Part shown: positions 49,926 through 62,300 of the stretch, piece by piece
Layout of the letters: the number at the start of each line of letters is the position of its first letter
How positions within the stretch are numbered: the stretch's first letter is position 1
Assembly: GCA_024138025.1 (NCBI GenBank)
Contig: JAMXBD010000204.1
Coordinates: 372,001-436,000, forward strand
DNA length: 64,000 nucleotides
Reading direction: 5' to 3'
Origin: Combretum micranthum
Lineage: Eukaryota > Streptophyta > Magnoliopsida > Myrtales > Combretaceae
Notes under the pieces: model-generated
The model's database searches: none
The model's input: only the letters and a program-made list of their open reading frames with translations
Told to the model about the DNA's origin: nothing
Program-made: the position numbers and the translations under genes

Positions 49926-50069
49926 AATGAAATTGACCTCTCAAAAGGCAAGCTGTTGGATTTTCATGCAATCCTTTTCGAATGCGATCCTGAATTGAAA
50001 AGTTTCTCTCAAAATAATTCAGTTGCTCCTCGTGAGAAGGAATTTGTGATTGTTGATAAAAGACAATAG
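49926..50069 (+). CDS. Unassigned possible terminal exon
   Basis: After a good acceptor-like sequence (ttctttattatttgcag, ending 49923) an open segment reads NEIDLSKGKLLDFHAILFEC, then DPELKSFSQNNSVAPREKEF, then VIVDKRQ, and ends with TAG at 50067-50069. Its composition looks protein-like, unlike the low-complexity frames around it. I recognise no family and see no convincing upstream exon. It could be a gene fragment carried by a repeat, or chance. Confidence 0.25.
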   Translation, partial: NEIDLSKGKLLDFHAILFECDPELKSFSQNNSVAPREKEFVIVDKRQ

Positions 50070-51639
50070 GGTTGAATCCAGCAGTGCGAGCTTGGTGACC
50101 ATATCAAGAGAAAGAGAGAGAGGATGCTAGAGAAAGAAAAAGAATTAAGAGAGAGAAAGAGGATGGAACCTTTCATATATTGAGAGAGAAGGAGTTTTTG
50201 CTTGTCCCACATTGCCAAATTGCCAAAATGAAATCTTCTATACATTATGAAAAATAAAAGGCTTACTCAGGAAAAAAACATTAAAGTAGTGAAGGACCCG
50301 GAATATGGAGGAGTTTGTAGGGGCTCCTCAGAAGTGGGATGTTATGGTGGGGAATACGTATATCACTGCATTGATGGAGATATTGAAACTAGTAGAAGTG
50401 TGAACATCTGATATAAGTTTCGAGAATAGTTTAGGAGCTAAATTCGACCTTTGCCCTTCAAATGTAGTCTTTTGCTCTCTCTCTTTTTTTTTAAACAATC
50501 ATTGGGATGATGGATGATATACCCGTGAGATTGATTGCAAGGAGAAGGTTGTCTTCACATGGCAAAAGGCTAGATATGTGGGTCTTACCTAAGATTATGA
50601 ACAATTGAAAAAGGAGAATTGAAGATTTTGAGAATAAAAAGTAAAAAGGAGCACACCCCTCTTCCATCTAGAGAAGAAACTGGACCGCGATGACAATTTG
50701 ACAAGAATTGAAGACTTCGCCCTTTTTCAGTTTTGGTTTCTAGAGTTTGCCAAGACAAAGGTGGTCAAATTTAAGCTTTGACCAATCATATTTGATTATA
50801 TATGCCCGTAGATTAGATTACTTCATCAAATTTTCACGGAAGAGAAAAGTTTTTATAGCACAATGAAAGGGAACCGCTTGCTACCGAGGAGCATATTAGT
50901 AAAAATTACCAAAAACAGCCCTGAAGTATTACCTTAACAAAATGGAAGGCAACCCGTTTGCCTATTAATCTGACGCCTTGATCATTTCTTGATCTTGTAT
51001 TCTTGTCCCACATTGGAGAAGATTCTTCATTAGCCTTATATAGAGGACAAAAACCCAAGGGCATGCAAGGGCTTGGATTCTTATTTGTCTAGTAGGCTTG
51101 GATCTTGACGACTTAAGATGCGGATGATTAGTTAATTAACTTTGTGACTTATTTGTATGTGAATTCGGATGATTGTTAAACCCGACTTATAGGTTTCAAT
51201 CAACTAACGTAAAAAAAAAAAACAGACCGAATCATAGTTACCTTATTTTGCATGTTCTTAAATAATAGAGAAAATAAAAAAGGGGGGGGGTAAAATGATA
51301 TATTATAATATTTAAAGTGTATATATGTGTGTGTAAGAGATCCGACATATCTTTTTTTCTCTTTGCTTCCGATAGTTTTATTGTCTCTTTCTCACGACCC
51401 TTCAACTCTTAACAGTGCTCTCTCTCAAGAAAGGAAAGCTAAGGAGGATTTTTCCTAAATTATAAAGTGGGAAGTGATTTTTCATCTTTCCTATCACGTT
51501 CTTCATGGTTTACAACAAGTTCTTGAAAGGAAATTGACGTTTTCGGAGTTGTAACCACGAAAAATAAGTGGTTAGCATGTTCTTGGTGAATTCTTAAGCC
51601 CTTTGAGTAAGTAGGGATAAAAGACCTGAGGCCGTTTGA
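50070..51639. other. Non-coding, repeat-like
   Basis: The region holds a purine-rich gagaga stretch (50106-50165), a G run (51280-51289) and the gtcccacattgg motif at 51005. No gene is recognised. Confidence 0.45.
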
Positions 51640-53010
51640 GACTAAAGGGAGCACGAGCCTAGGAGATAGAATTGAAGACAAGTCACACTTGTGCCGAGCC
51701 AGTTGGTCTTAATAGGGAGTGTATGAAAATGCCTTTGAAGAAATCCCACATGAGCATTTTGCAAAAAAAATGCCACCTCTCTCCATTATTAAGGCCTACC
51801 TTCCCTATCATTATTTAAGAGCCACTTTCCCATGGAACATGCTAAAAAGTTCCAATAGAAGATTCTTTGCATTAATCAAGTAAATTCTTAATAGGGAACA
51901 TATAGAAATCCTATCATTGTTTAGCAAGGAAAATCCAAGCGGGCCATTGTATATCTTTAGATGCTTGTGCTTGTTTTGCTTACTTATGCTTGAGATAGAG
52001 ACACATATGGCAAAGTTTACATTGCGATCTAGGTAGTTGATGGTATTGGTGGAGTGCTTCATGTATTTCCTGGTAACGATATCTTCTTTTTCTTTGAGTT
52101 AATTTTTTAGAGCCAAGGCTTTCTCTCTATATGTCATTGTTCAAAACCTCAATGGCTTCTTCACTCCCAACTCTGTAATAACACTTATTGGATTGGTGTT
52201 TTTCTCTCTCTAAATTTAGAGAGAAACCAATGGAAATTGTGGAAAGTTACAAAAATATCATTATAAAATATAATCATTTTTTTTAATTTTTATAGTAGTT
52301 TAGTAAAATTATCAAAACAATTTTCTTCTTTTATTTCCTTACATCAACCACGAGAAGAAAAAAAAATGTATTTCTATTAATTTCCTTCTATTTCTATCTA
52401 TTTCCACTTTCTATCCAAATAGGGATAAAACTTGTGTTTCTTTTATATATAAAAATGCTACAAATATAAAAAATAGCCTCTTTTGATTTAAGTGATAACA
52501 ATGGTTTTTAACAACATGTTGTTAACTTCGACACAGATTGAAATATGCGAAAAAATAAAGAGAAGGGAAGAGAGAATATTGAAGACACAATGATACATAA
52601 TGGTTTGGCCTTATGCATTGTTCAATCTTCTGGCTCTAAGTTGGGGGTCCTCACATAGATATGTTCCACCATATCCAACGAATTTTGATCTCATTTCACT
52701 CCAATCAGCTTGTCTAGCTAACCACTTCCTAATTAGGGTGCTTTAGAGCTTACTTGCAATATGAACTTTTGCCAACACAACACTCATGGTAAAATCAAAT
52801 ACAAGTTGAAAAGGAAAAAAAATGTAGAAAGAAAAAAATAAAAAATTAGTGTTGTGAAGAAAACTGAAGGATTACTTTGCAACACTTAATAATTCGATAG
52901 ATGTAAAGTATATTGCTGTTGTGTATCCTGGAAATTTGGAAGTCTTTATTAGTTACTGTTTCTCTTCAATGACTAGTTGATGATAAGATTGAATCTTGAC
53001 TTCACCATTG
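51640..53010 (+). repeat. Segmental copy (block D) of 9.1-10.4 kb: TRIM end, CRWN tail, LTR fragment
   Basis: Collinear with 9110-10406. gaagacaagtcacacttgtg (51672) matches gaaggcaagtcgcacctagg. atgcctttgaagaaatccca (51730) matches the TRIM LTR. The CRWN tail at 51880-52060 matches 9430-9600. ctctctatatgtcattgttc (52121) is identical to 9652. ttgaaggat... tgtgtatcctgg (about 52865-52930) matches 10260-10330. Block D contains the right part of the TRIM, so it was copied after the TRIM inserted in block A, or both descend from a TRIM-bearing copy. No intact gene. Confidence 0.85.
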
Positions 53011-53540
53011 AGATAATATCAGCTCCTCAATTCTTGTGATTTTTTTATGCCGTAAATCTTCAACTATCTCAAAAAATTGAATCTAAAACTCTAGACAGAG
53101 TGAAATCCATATGGAATTGTTGTCCCTTGATAATTCCCTAATTTTCTTCTTCTTCTTTAATAAATATTCAAAACTCTTGATCAAAGCTAATGTGGTGCTA
53201 CATTTATCCCTCTATTTTAGGAGAAAAAATATTCTAGCTAGGCATTATGGTTGTTCCATCCTTTACCTTTACTTATTCTTTATAAATTCCAATCAAACTT
53301 TTAGAAATTCTTCATAATATGTGAGAAAAATATCCATAAGCTTAAAAACTAACTAATATAATCGAAATCATATCTGCAAGTGAAAGATCTTCAAAAAGTT
53401 TTTGAACTTTATTTATAATTTGATTAACTTGTATAATCCCCTTAGATATATTTATCTAACTTTGTGGAGTATGTTGAATATGTTATTCTAATACATTCAA
53501 CTTTGGAGCTAGATTGGATTTCAATCGTCTTAGACACTCT
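52490..53540 (+). mobile_element. Degenerate LTR of the solo-LTR family
   Basis: Contains 'aatggtttggccttatgc...ctctaagttgggggtcct...tgttccaccatatccaa' (52600-52680), the family block found in the solo LTRs. Toward the end it has 'acttgtataatcccctta...tgtggag...atacattcaactttgg' (53425-53505), matching 55210-55285 of the second solo LTR. The ends are eroded and no target-site duplication was found. Confidence 0.55.
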
Positions 53541-53979
53541 TGGATTGTTCTAGTTTCATATAAACAAAGAAGACAGTATGAGTGGGTGTGAGCCATGAGA
53601 GAGATTAGGCAAAGACAAAGGGCCTAACTTTAAGTGGAAGAAGAGAAACAATGTGAGTGCACTATCAATTGACCAGAAAGTAGCAAAAGAAAGACTGAAA
53701 ACATGTGTGTGTGATATTTGAAGAAGAGCTACATTAGCCCTATTTTTTGTAATTGTGTTGATTGTTGTAAGAATGGGAAAAAAATTAAATATTATTATTA
53801 TTATTAAATGGGTTGAATTCATGACCTGTTTCATAAACAAGTTTGTAAATGGGTCTGAGTCCCATGATTTCCATACTTAAACTTAGACACAAATTTGATC
53901 ATGTTGTGTTCAAATTTGACTTGTTTATCATTTGTCTCGATTTTGCTTATGTAAATTCATTTATAATCATATATAATGT
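53541..53979. other. Non-coding, with (ATT)n tract
   Basis: An (ATT)n tract lies at about 53789-53807. No gene. The 94-codon minus-strand frame at 53556-53840 has no recognisable domain. Confidence 0.45.
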
Positions 53980-55669
53980 TGTTGGTCCCAAAAGATTAAC
54001 CAATAGGGTGGGTGAGTTGGTTTTCCAAGTTGAAAATTTAACCAAATTTACAAATCTAGTTAACAACAACTTTAATAAACAATATCTTTAGATGAAATTC
54101 GAATAAGAATAGATACAAAAATTTTAGCTTAAAACAAAAAATGAACTCTCAGATTTTAGTCTCTGAATTAATCTCTTATTAGTAAAAACACTTCTAGATA
54201 GTCTCTGATTTAGTCTCTGCTTATAAATTGCACTTCCTGTTACTCTCTAAATTTGTTTCTGAAATTAATCCACAAAACAAAGAAACACTTAAAATGTACA
54301 AAAATTAAAAGAGATAGGGTAGAGAAGATTACAAAGCTATTTATAGAGCTTTCACCTTGAGCGTCAATCCTCTCTTCCAGCACTAAGCCGGAGACCCGGT
54401 ATTCTACACAGGTATGTTCCACTATATGTTCCACTATCCAACAAATCAACAAGTTACAAGTTATCTTTTGCCAAACACTTGGCTACAAATGCACTCAAAT
54501 TGATCTTCCTAGCTTTCTCAAAGCTACAATCAAACTACTGAGTCTTCTTGCAACTATCAAATTCACACTAATTGTGTAAAACAAATCCGTAGGAAAAGAA
54601 TAAAATTCCTAACAAATTTCGATCAAATAAGAACAATTGAAAGAGATTGAATTTAGCGCAATGAAACTGGGATGAGTATTTGTTCTTCTGTTTGAAGTCT
54701 CTTTCTCTCGTGAAATGATATTCTCATTTTTTTTATCTGACTTGAATGAATATCTTTTATTCTTGTTGTCTCCAATGGCTACAAGAGATGGATAAACTTG
54801 TTCCTGATTTTTTGCTTTGACTTCGAATAAGCCTTGCTGGTCGTTTTTCATCTATAGCTTGGATAGACTTCAATTCCATTAATGTCGCTGGTCATCTTCA
54901 TCTGGTAATGCGGCTCTATTTAAATGTTCATATTTGAATTATCTTTGTTGTAGAAATCCTTGAAAGATTGATTACTTTGTTTCCGTTAAAATATCCTACG
55001 AAAATAGCACTTTATCAAACTAGATATTGATCCATTTCGAATTTGAATTCTTCCTGATCTTGAGTAGATTTGTTTTTTATAATAAACTAAGTCAGATTCT
55101 CTTGTTCCTATATATTGTCACAAGATTATATGTGAACTTTTTGCTGTGATCCTCCAGTCTTTGTCGAGACATAAATTCTTCAATAAATAATCTTTAATCT
55201 ATATAAATTAAATCTCCTTTGGATAATTGAACCAACTTGTGGAACATAATTGAATGCATTACCAAAATACATTCACTTTGGTGTTGGGTCTTCAATTTAT
55301 ATTGCTTAGAAATCATTTGTCCTTCATAATTGTGATTTTTATATATCTCAACAACTTTGTAAATTGCCTTCCGAAACAGCTTCTGATCAGTATTCAACCC
55401 TTCATAGTCGTTATAATTGCTTTCTGAAACACTTTTTGATCGATATACAACCCTTTGTAAAACACTGATTTTCTTTCTGAAACACTATCTGAAAACTTAT
55501 TTGTATGTGAAAACCATTGTTAAACATTCTCAGAAACACTTCCTCGGTTCTGTCATTTTGTAAACATTTACATAAAATCTTACATAATTACTGCACACTT
55601 AATGAATTTTGTTAGAAAACACTTAACACTTTTTGTTATCATCAAAATCATCATTGAGAGAAACCAACA
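53980..55669 (+). mobile_element. Solo LTR (1,690 bp) with perfect 5-bp target-site duplication, copy 2
   Basis: Begins tgttggtcccaaaagatt and ends gagagaaaccaaca. It is flanked by aatgt on both sides (53975-53979 and 55670-55674). It shares with the 13.7-kb solo LTR the tgttggtccc start, the 'ttcaccttgagcgtcaatcctctcttcc...ccggagacccgg...tgttccactat' block (54350-54440), a long pyrimidine-rich middle and the 'ttgttatcatcaaaat' end. There is no adjacent internal retroelement sequence. Confidence 0.9.
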
Positions 55670-56344
55670 AATGTCATGTCTAGGTTCGTAAGAGTTGTGT
55701 CTTGAATTGCCATTGCTACTTGACTTCTACTTTTTTTTTCACACTTTAAGTCCACATTTTACATTTATCTTTGTAGTTATTTCTTTTCAATTTGAGTGTT
55801 GGTTTTTTTTCCCTTCTTCTTCTTCTTCTTCTTTTTTTTTTTTTTTAAATTTAGATACCTTGAGTTAAAAAAGCTTTATCTTGTATTATAAAGCCAAATT
55901 AGCTCCTATTTTGCAAATAACATTCCATGTCGATATATTGTAAATAGAATTATAATGGCTCTGTCATGGATTCCATATTTGAACTACTTAATATAATATT
56001 GGTTATTTTTCTAACCACTAATATTTTATTAAAATTTACCTCGTAATTGTTTCCAATTATATTTGTTAGTTTATAAGTTATACATACTATGTTATGTAGA
56101 GGGTCATTTCGGTAATTAAACTTTAAGCCCAATTTAATTCCATGGGCCGGCTTTCTTGGCTAGTGATAGGACTTAGCATACCGAGTCCAATAAGGGATGT
56201 TGTAGAGAGATTTGACTTGGTAGGCTCGAAACAAGGATCATTAGATTGGTTTATTTCACTCTAAGCCTTATTTGGTTTCCTCATGCGCGTAAGTAGACTC
56301 CAAAAATCTCTTTTTAGGCTTCATTTGATTAAAATAGAGCTTAT
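55670..56344. other. Intergenic sequence replacing the TNL2 5' end
   Basis: This is where the promoter and most of the TIR exon of TNL2 should be, but nothing resembling TNL1 37840-38350 is present. Pyrimidine tracts lie at 55808-55848. No gene is recognised. Confidence 0.6.
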
Positions 56345-59300
56345 ATGGACAAAACAAGTCTTTTTAGTTTTGGAGAGGCATTTGAACAATGCAACAAGAA
56401 GCACGGTTTTGAAAAATGGAAGAACGCTCTCATTGAAGTATCATCCTTAAAAGGATGGGAATCAAACAAAGTCTATAATGGGTATGGAATTTCTAATATC
56501 ATTGCGCAAATATTAATTTTCTTTTAGTTTTTTAAATTGTTCATGTATTGAACTTATGTTTTGAAATAAATCCTACACAGCTATGAAGGAGAGCTTGTAA
56601 GGGGAATTGTTAAGAGGGTCCTCAATGAATTGAGGAAAGGTATTATAGATGTTCCTGATATTTTAGTTGGAGTTGAAAATCACGTGGAGAACATCATCAA
56701 TATGACTGGGGAAAAACCTTTGGTTGATGTCAAAATAATAGGAATTTTTGGAATGGGAGGCATAGGTAAAACCACCTTAGCCAAGGTCATTTATAATAAA
56801 CTCTTTGAAAGCTTTGAATGCCGTAGCTTCGTGTCAAATATTCGTGAAACATCATCCCAACATAAGGGCATGGAGGGTTTGCAAAAGCAAGTTATCTCTG
56901 ATATTTTTATGGACAAGTCGTCGAGAGAAATGCAAATATCAAATGTCCATGAAGGGATAGCCAAGCTTAAACAGCACTATAGTGGAAAGAAGCTTCTACT
57001 TGTACTTGATGATGTTGAAGACAGGGATCAACTAAATAAACTAGCAGGAAAGTCTAGTTGGTTTGGACCACAAAGTATAATCGTCATAACTACTCGGAAC
57101 AAAGAAGTCATTGGAGGCTTTGAGTCAAGTCTGTGCTACGAACTCATCGAATTGGATTTTGAGCAATCGTTCAAGTTATTTTGCAAACATGCCTTTCGAA
57201 AGAATGACCCTCTTCGATTCGAGCTTGAAATCATTGCTAAAGATATTGTACATACTACTGGGGGGCTCCCTTTAGCTATTGAGGTTATAGGCTCTTCGGT
57301 TTTTCAAAAAGATAAAGATGATTGGAAAGCTATATTGGAGAAACTAAAGAAGATACCACATGAAAAAGTGCAAGAGAAATTGAAAATAAGTTATGATGCT
57401 CTGGAATATGGGGAGAAGCAAATATTTCTTGATATTGCATGTCTTCCTATCAAGCACACTCTTGAATATGCATCACACATGTGGGATGCTTGTGGTTTCT
57501 ATCCGAAAAGAGGAGTTCAAGTCCTTATTTCCTTATCCTTAATAAAAGTTGGCGATAGAAATCAACTGATTATACATGATCAGTTAAGAGATTTAGCAAG
57601 GGATATCGTTCGTCGGGACAGTTCTTACGTGGTGGAAGAGAGTAGTAGATTATGGAACCCAGAAGAAGCTATTGAAGTCATACAAGAAAAGCGGGTACAA
57701 ATCTTTTCTTTTCTTTATCTATTTTTTACTAACTAAGATGAAAATCAACGTTTATTTTTGTTGGAACGAAATTGAATGGGTCCATATGTAATACTTTCAC
57801 TATTAATTTAGTTACATGTGATAACCACAAAATTTTGGATTATGTCGAGTTATATAGAATTTATATCCACTAGGAAAAAATTAAATAAATAAATTGACAA
57901 GGTTATGTGGATCCGGTAAATTAAACCATGTTCTTTATAAAAACCAAAACACAAGTATCCTGCAGATAGAAATTAGAAGTATGATTCATTAATAATAAGC
58001 ATAAAAATATAAACCCATCTCTTTCCCTCAACTTAATAATGCGTCCGCTTTATAGAATCTCATTTACGCAAAACCCAATTATCTATTTTCTTATATAGTC
58101 TATAGATAATGTATGCTGTCTGTATATATGATGGACTGTACGTAATTTCACATCTTTCTCCACTGGCTTTTTAAAAAAAAAAAAAAAAAAGAATTTGCGA
58201 GTGAGGAGATAACCTTGAGTTTCTTCAAATTATGTTTGATATGATAGGGCACAAAAAAGGTTGAAGCACTCGTTCTTGGCGGTGATAATGGAGAAGAGTT
58301 TACAAATAAAGATTTTGAGAACGTTACCAATTTGAGATTTCTTGACATGAGAAATACAACTCTAGTTGGAGATTTTAAGAACTCCTTTTCAAAGCTAAGA
58401 TGGCTTCATTGGGATACATGTAGTTTTATCCCTTGTCAGATAGACGATTTTGTGGCAACCTCTCAGCTCAAGAAATTGGTGGTTCTTCGTTTAGCAAGTT
58501 GTGCATTTGCGAGCTGGGGTCAAATTGAGGTATGTATGAGTAATTTACCTTTTATTTACAATGTGCTAACAAGTATTATCATTCCAACTAACTTTTTTAA
58601 ATGTTGTCTTTTAATTTATAGTTGGCAACGGGACTTAAAGTTCTATCTCTCTACGACTGCTCCGGTTTCACCACAACTCCAGATTTCTCAAGAATGTCAG
58701 AGTTAGAGGTTTTGCGTCTTTCAAATTGTCGGAGTTTGAAAAGAATTCACCTGTTCACTTGTAAATTTAAAAAGACGCTCAAAATTCTAGATGCCAGTTT
58801 TTGCAAGAAACTTGAGGAGCTACCAAATGATGTGGGGGAAATGGAAGAATTAAGGGAACTTATAATTGACTACAGAGGCATAACAGAAATTCCTTTTTTT
58901 GAAGGGTGTATGAGGAAGCTCGACAAACTTTCTGCCAAAGGTTGTAAAAAGTTAACGCATATACCGGATTCCATTGGATCTCTAGAGATGCTAAGCAGCT
59001 TATCCTTAAGGGGCAGTAAATCGTTGGCAAAGATTCCAAAAACGATTGGGAAGCTAAAATTGTTAACCGAGCTTAACTTGCAAGACACGGGAGTGACAGA
59101 ATTACCTGATTCAATCGGAGATTTGAATAATTTGAAATTGCTCAATTTGGGTGGTACCCCCATAAAGAGGTTACCTGCAACCATTGGGAGGTTGAGTGAC
59201 CTACAAGAATTGCATTTACATAAGTGTCAGGAGCTTGAGTCATTGTCGAATCTCCCATGCTGTTTGACATATCTAGATTTTGATGGGTATTCAATGGAGA

Positions 59301-62300
59301 CACTTCCAAATGTTTCCCACTTAATCCACTTAAAGAATCTGATCTATAGTGATGACTTTGAAAGAAGAGATAAAGCCTTACATCTCAGACAGCTGAACCA
59401 ATTGGACAGCTTAAGCATTCTCCACTCAAAAGAGCACCATTTTTCAATGTTTATGGATACTCCGCCTATTGTGGTTGAAGACACCAGCTTACACCTAGAA
59501 ATTAGCTCTAATCTAGTGAAGCTCGACATCTGCAACTATCACAGTTTGCGACATTTGAATATGTCGAATTTGAAAGATTGTCAGAGATGAAACTCGACCG
59601 CTGTTGTGGGTTGATGGAGGTCAATGGTTTGGAAGAGGCCGAATCATTAACATATTTGGAAATTGTAGATTGTTATAATTTATCTAAAGTAAGCAACTTG
59701 GGCGATTCAGTGACCAAGTTCATATTAAAATATTGCAGCAAGCTCAAAAGTACACCGCATCTTGCAACTGCAAAAAATCTGAAAAATCTAAGTATTGCCG
59801 AATGCAGTGACTTGGTGGATATCCCAGGGCTTGATAACATAGAGGGCCTCCAACATTTGTACATCAGTGGTTGTTCATCCCTTGAAACAATTGGTGATCT
59901 ATCCAACTTGAAGATGTTGGAAGAATTATCATTAGATGGATGTGAGAAACTTGGTGATATTGAAGGCATTGATAAGCTAACATCCTTGAAAAGTCTATAT
60001 TATGGTATTGAAAGTCCCAAGATCAAGTTTCTAGATCTTTCAATGCTTCGGAATCTCACAACTTTATCGATCAAGAGTATGATATTGACTGAGGTCCGAG
60101 GGCTTGATAACATAAAGGGCCTCACAGATTTGGAGATCAATGGTTGTTCATCCCTTGAAAGAATTGGTGATCTATCCAGCTTGAAGATGTTGGAAGAATT
60201 ATCATTAGATGGATGTGAGAAACTTGGTGATGTTGAAGGCATTGATAAGCTAACATCCTTGAAACGTCTATCTTATGGTATTGAAAGTCCTAAGATCAAG
60301 TTTCTAGATCTTTCAATGCTTCGGAATCTCACAACTTTATCGATCAAGAGTATGATATTGACTGAGGTCCGAGGGCTTGATAACATAAAGGGCCTCATAG
60401 ATTTGGAGATCAGTGGTTGTTCATCCCTTGAAAGAATTGGTGATCTATCCAACTTGAAGATGTTGGAAGAATTATCATTAGATGGATGTGAGAAACTTAG
60501 TGATGTTGAAGGCATTGATAAGCTAACATCCTTGAAAAGTCTATCTTATTGTATTGAAAGTCCCAAGATCAAGTTTCTAGATCTTTCAATGCTTCGGAAT
60601 CTCAACTTTATCGATCAAGAGTATGATATTGACTGAGGTCCGAGGGCTTGATAACATAAAGGGCCTCATAGATTTGGAGATCAGTGGTTGTTCATCCCTT
60701 GAAAGAATTGGTGATCTATCCAGCTTGAAGATGTTGGAAGAATTATCATTAGATGGATGTGAGAAACTTGGTGATGTTGAAGGCATTGATAAGCTAACAT
60801 CCTTGAAACGTCTATCTTATGGTATTGAAAGTCCTAAGATCAAGTTTCTAGATCTTTCAATGCTTCGGAATCTCACAACTTTATCGATCAAGAGTATGAT
60901 ATTGACTGAGGTCCGAGGGCTTGATAACATAGAGGGCCTCCAACGTTTGTACATCAGTAGTTGTTCATCCCTTGAAAGAATTGGTGATCTATCCAACTTG
61001 AAGATGTTGGAAGAATTATCATTAGATGGATGTGAGAAACTTAGTGATGTTGAAGGCATTGATAAGCTAACATCCTTGAAAAGTCTATCTTATTGTATTG
61101 AAAGTCCCAAGATCAAGTTTCTAGATCTTTCAATGCTTCGGAATCTCACAACTTTATCGATCAAGAGTATGATATTGACTGAGGTCCGAGGGCTTGATAA
61201 CATAAGGGCCTCATAGATTTGGAGATCAGTGGTTGTTCATCCCTTGAAAGAATTGGTGATCTATCCAACTTGAAGATGTTGGAAGAATTATCATTAGATG
61301 GATGTGAGAAACTTGGTGATGTTGAAGGCATTGATAAGCTAACATCCTTGAAACGTCTATCTTATGGTATTGAAAGTCCTAAGATCAAGTTTCTAGATCT
61401 TTCAATGCTTCGGAATCTCACAACTTTATCGATCAAGAGTATGATATTGACTGAGGTCCGAGGGCTTGATAACATAGAGGGCCTCCAACGTTTGTACATC
61501 AGTGGTTGTTCATCCCTTGAAAGAATTGGTGATCTATCCAACTTGAAGATGTTGGAAGAATTATCATTAGATGGATGTGAGAAACTTAGTGATGTTGAAG
61601 GCATTGATAAGCTAACATCCTTGAAAAGTCTATCTTATTGTATTGAAAGTCCCAAGATCAAGTTTCTAGATCTTTCAATGCTTCGGAATCTCACAACTTT
61701 ATCGATCAAGAGTATGATATTGACTGAGGTCCGAGGGCTTGATAACATAAAGGGCCTCATAGATTTGGAGATCAGTGGTTGTTCATCCCTTGAAAGAATT
61801 GGTGATCTATCCAACTTGAAGATGTTGGAAGAATTATCATTAGATGGATGTGAGAAACTTGGTGATGTTGAAGGCATTGATAAGCTAACATCCTTGAAAA
61901 GACTATCTTATTGTATTGAAAGTCCCAAGATCAAGTTTCTAGATCTTTCAATGCTTCGGAATCTCACAACTTTATCGATCAAGAGTATGATATTGACTGA
62001 GGTCCGAGAGCTTGATAACATAGAGGGCCTCCAACGTTTGTACATCAGTGGTTGTTCATCCCTTGAAAGAATTGGTGATCTATCCAATTTGAAGATGTTG
62101 GAAAAATTATCATTAGATGGATGTGAGAAACTTGGTGATGTTGAAGGCATTGATAAGCTAACATCCTTGAAAAGTCTATCTAATGGTATTGAAAGTCCCA
62201 AGATCAAATTTCTAGATCTTTCAATGCTTCAGAATCTCAAATTTTTATCGATCAAGAGTAAGATATTGGCTGAGGTCCAAGGGCTTGATAACATAAAGGG

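Noticed and set aside
59673..62207. Repeated minus-strand open frames of about 80 codons, one per LRR unit
   Set aside because: They are antisense shadows of the 273-bp repeat: repeated because the DNA is repeated, with no protein family, no start context and no splice signals of their own.
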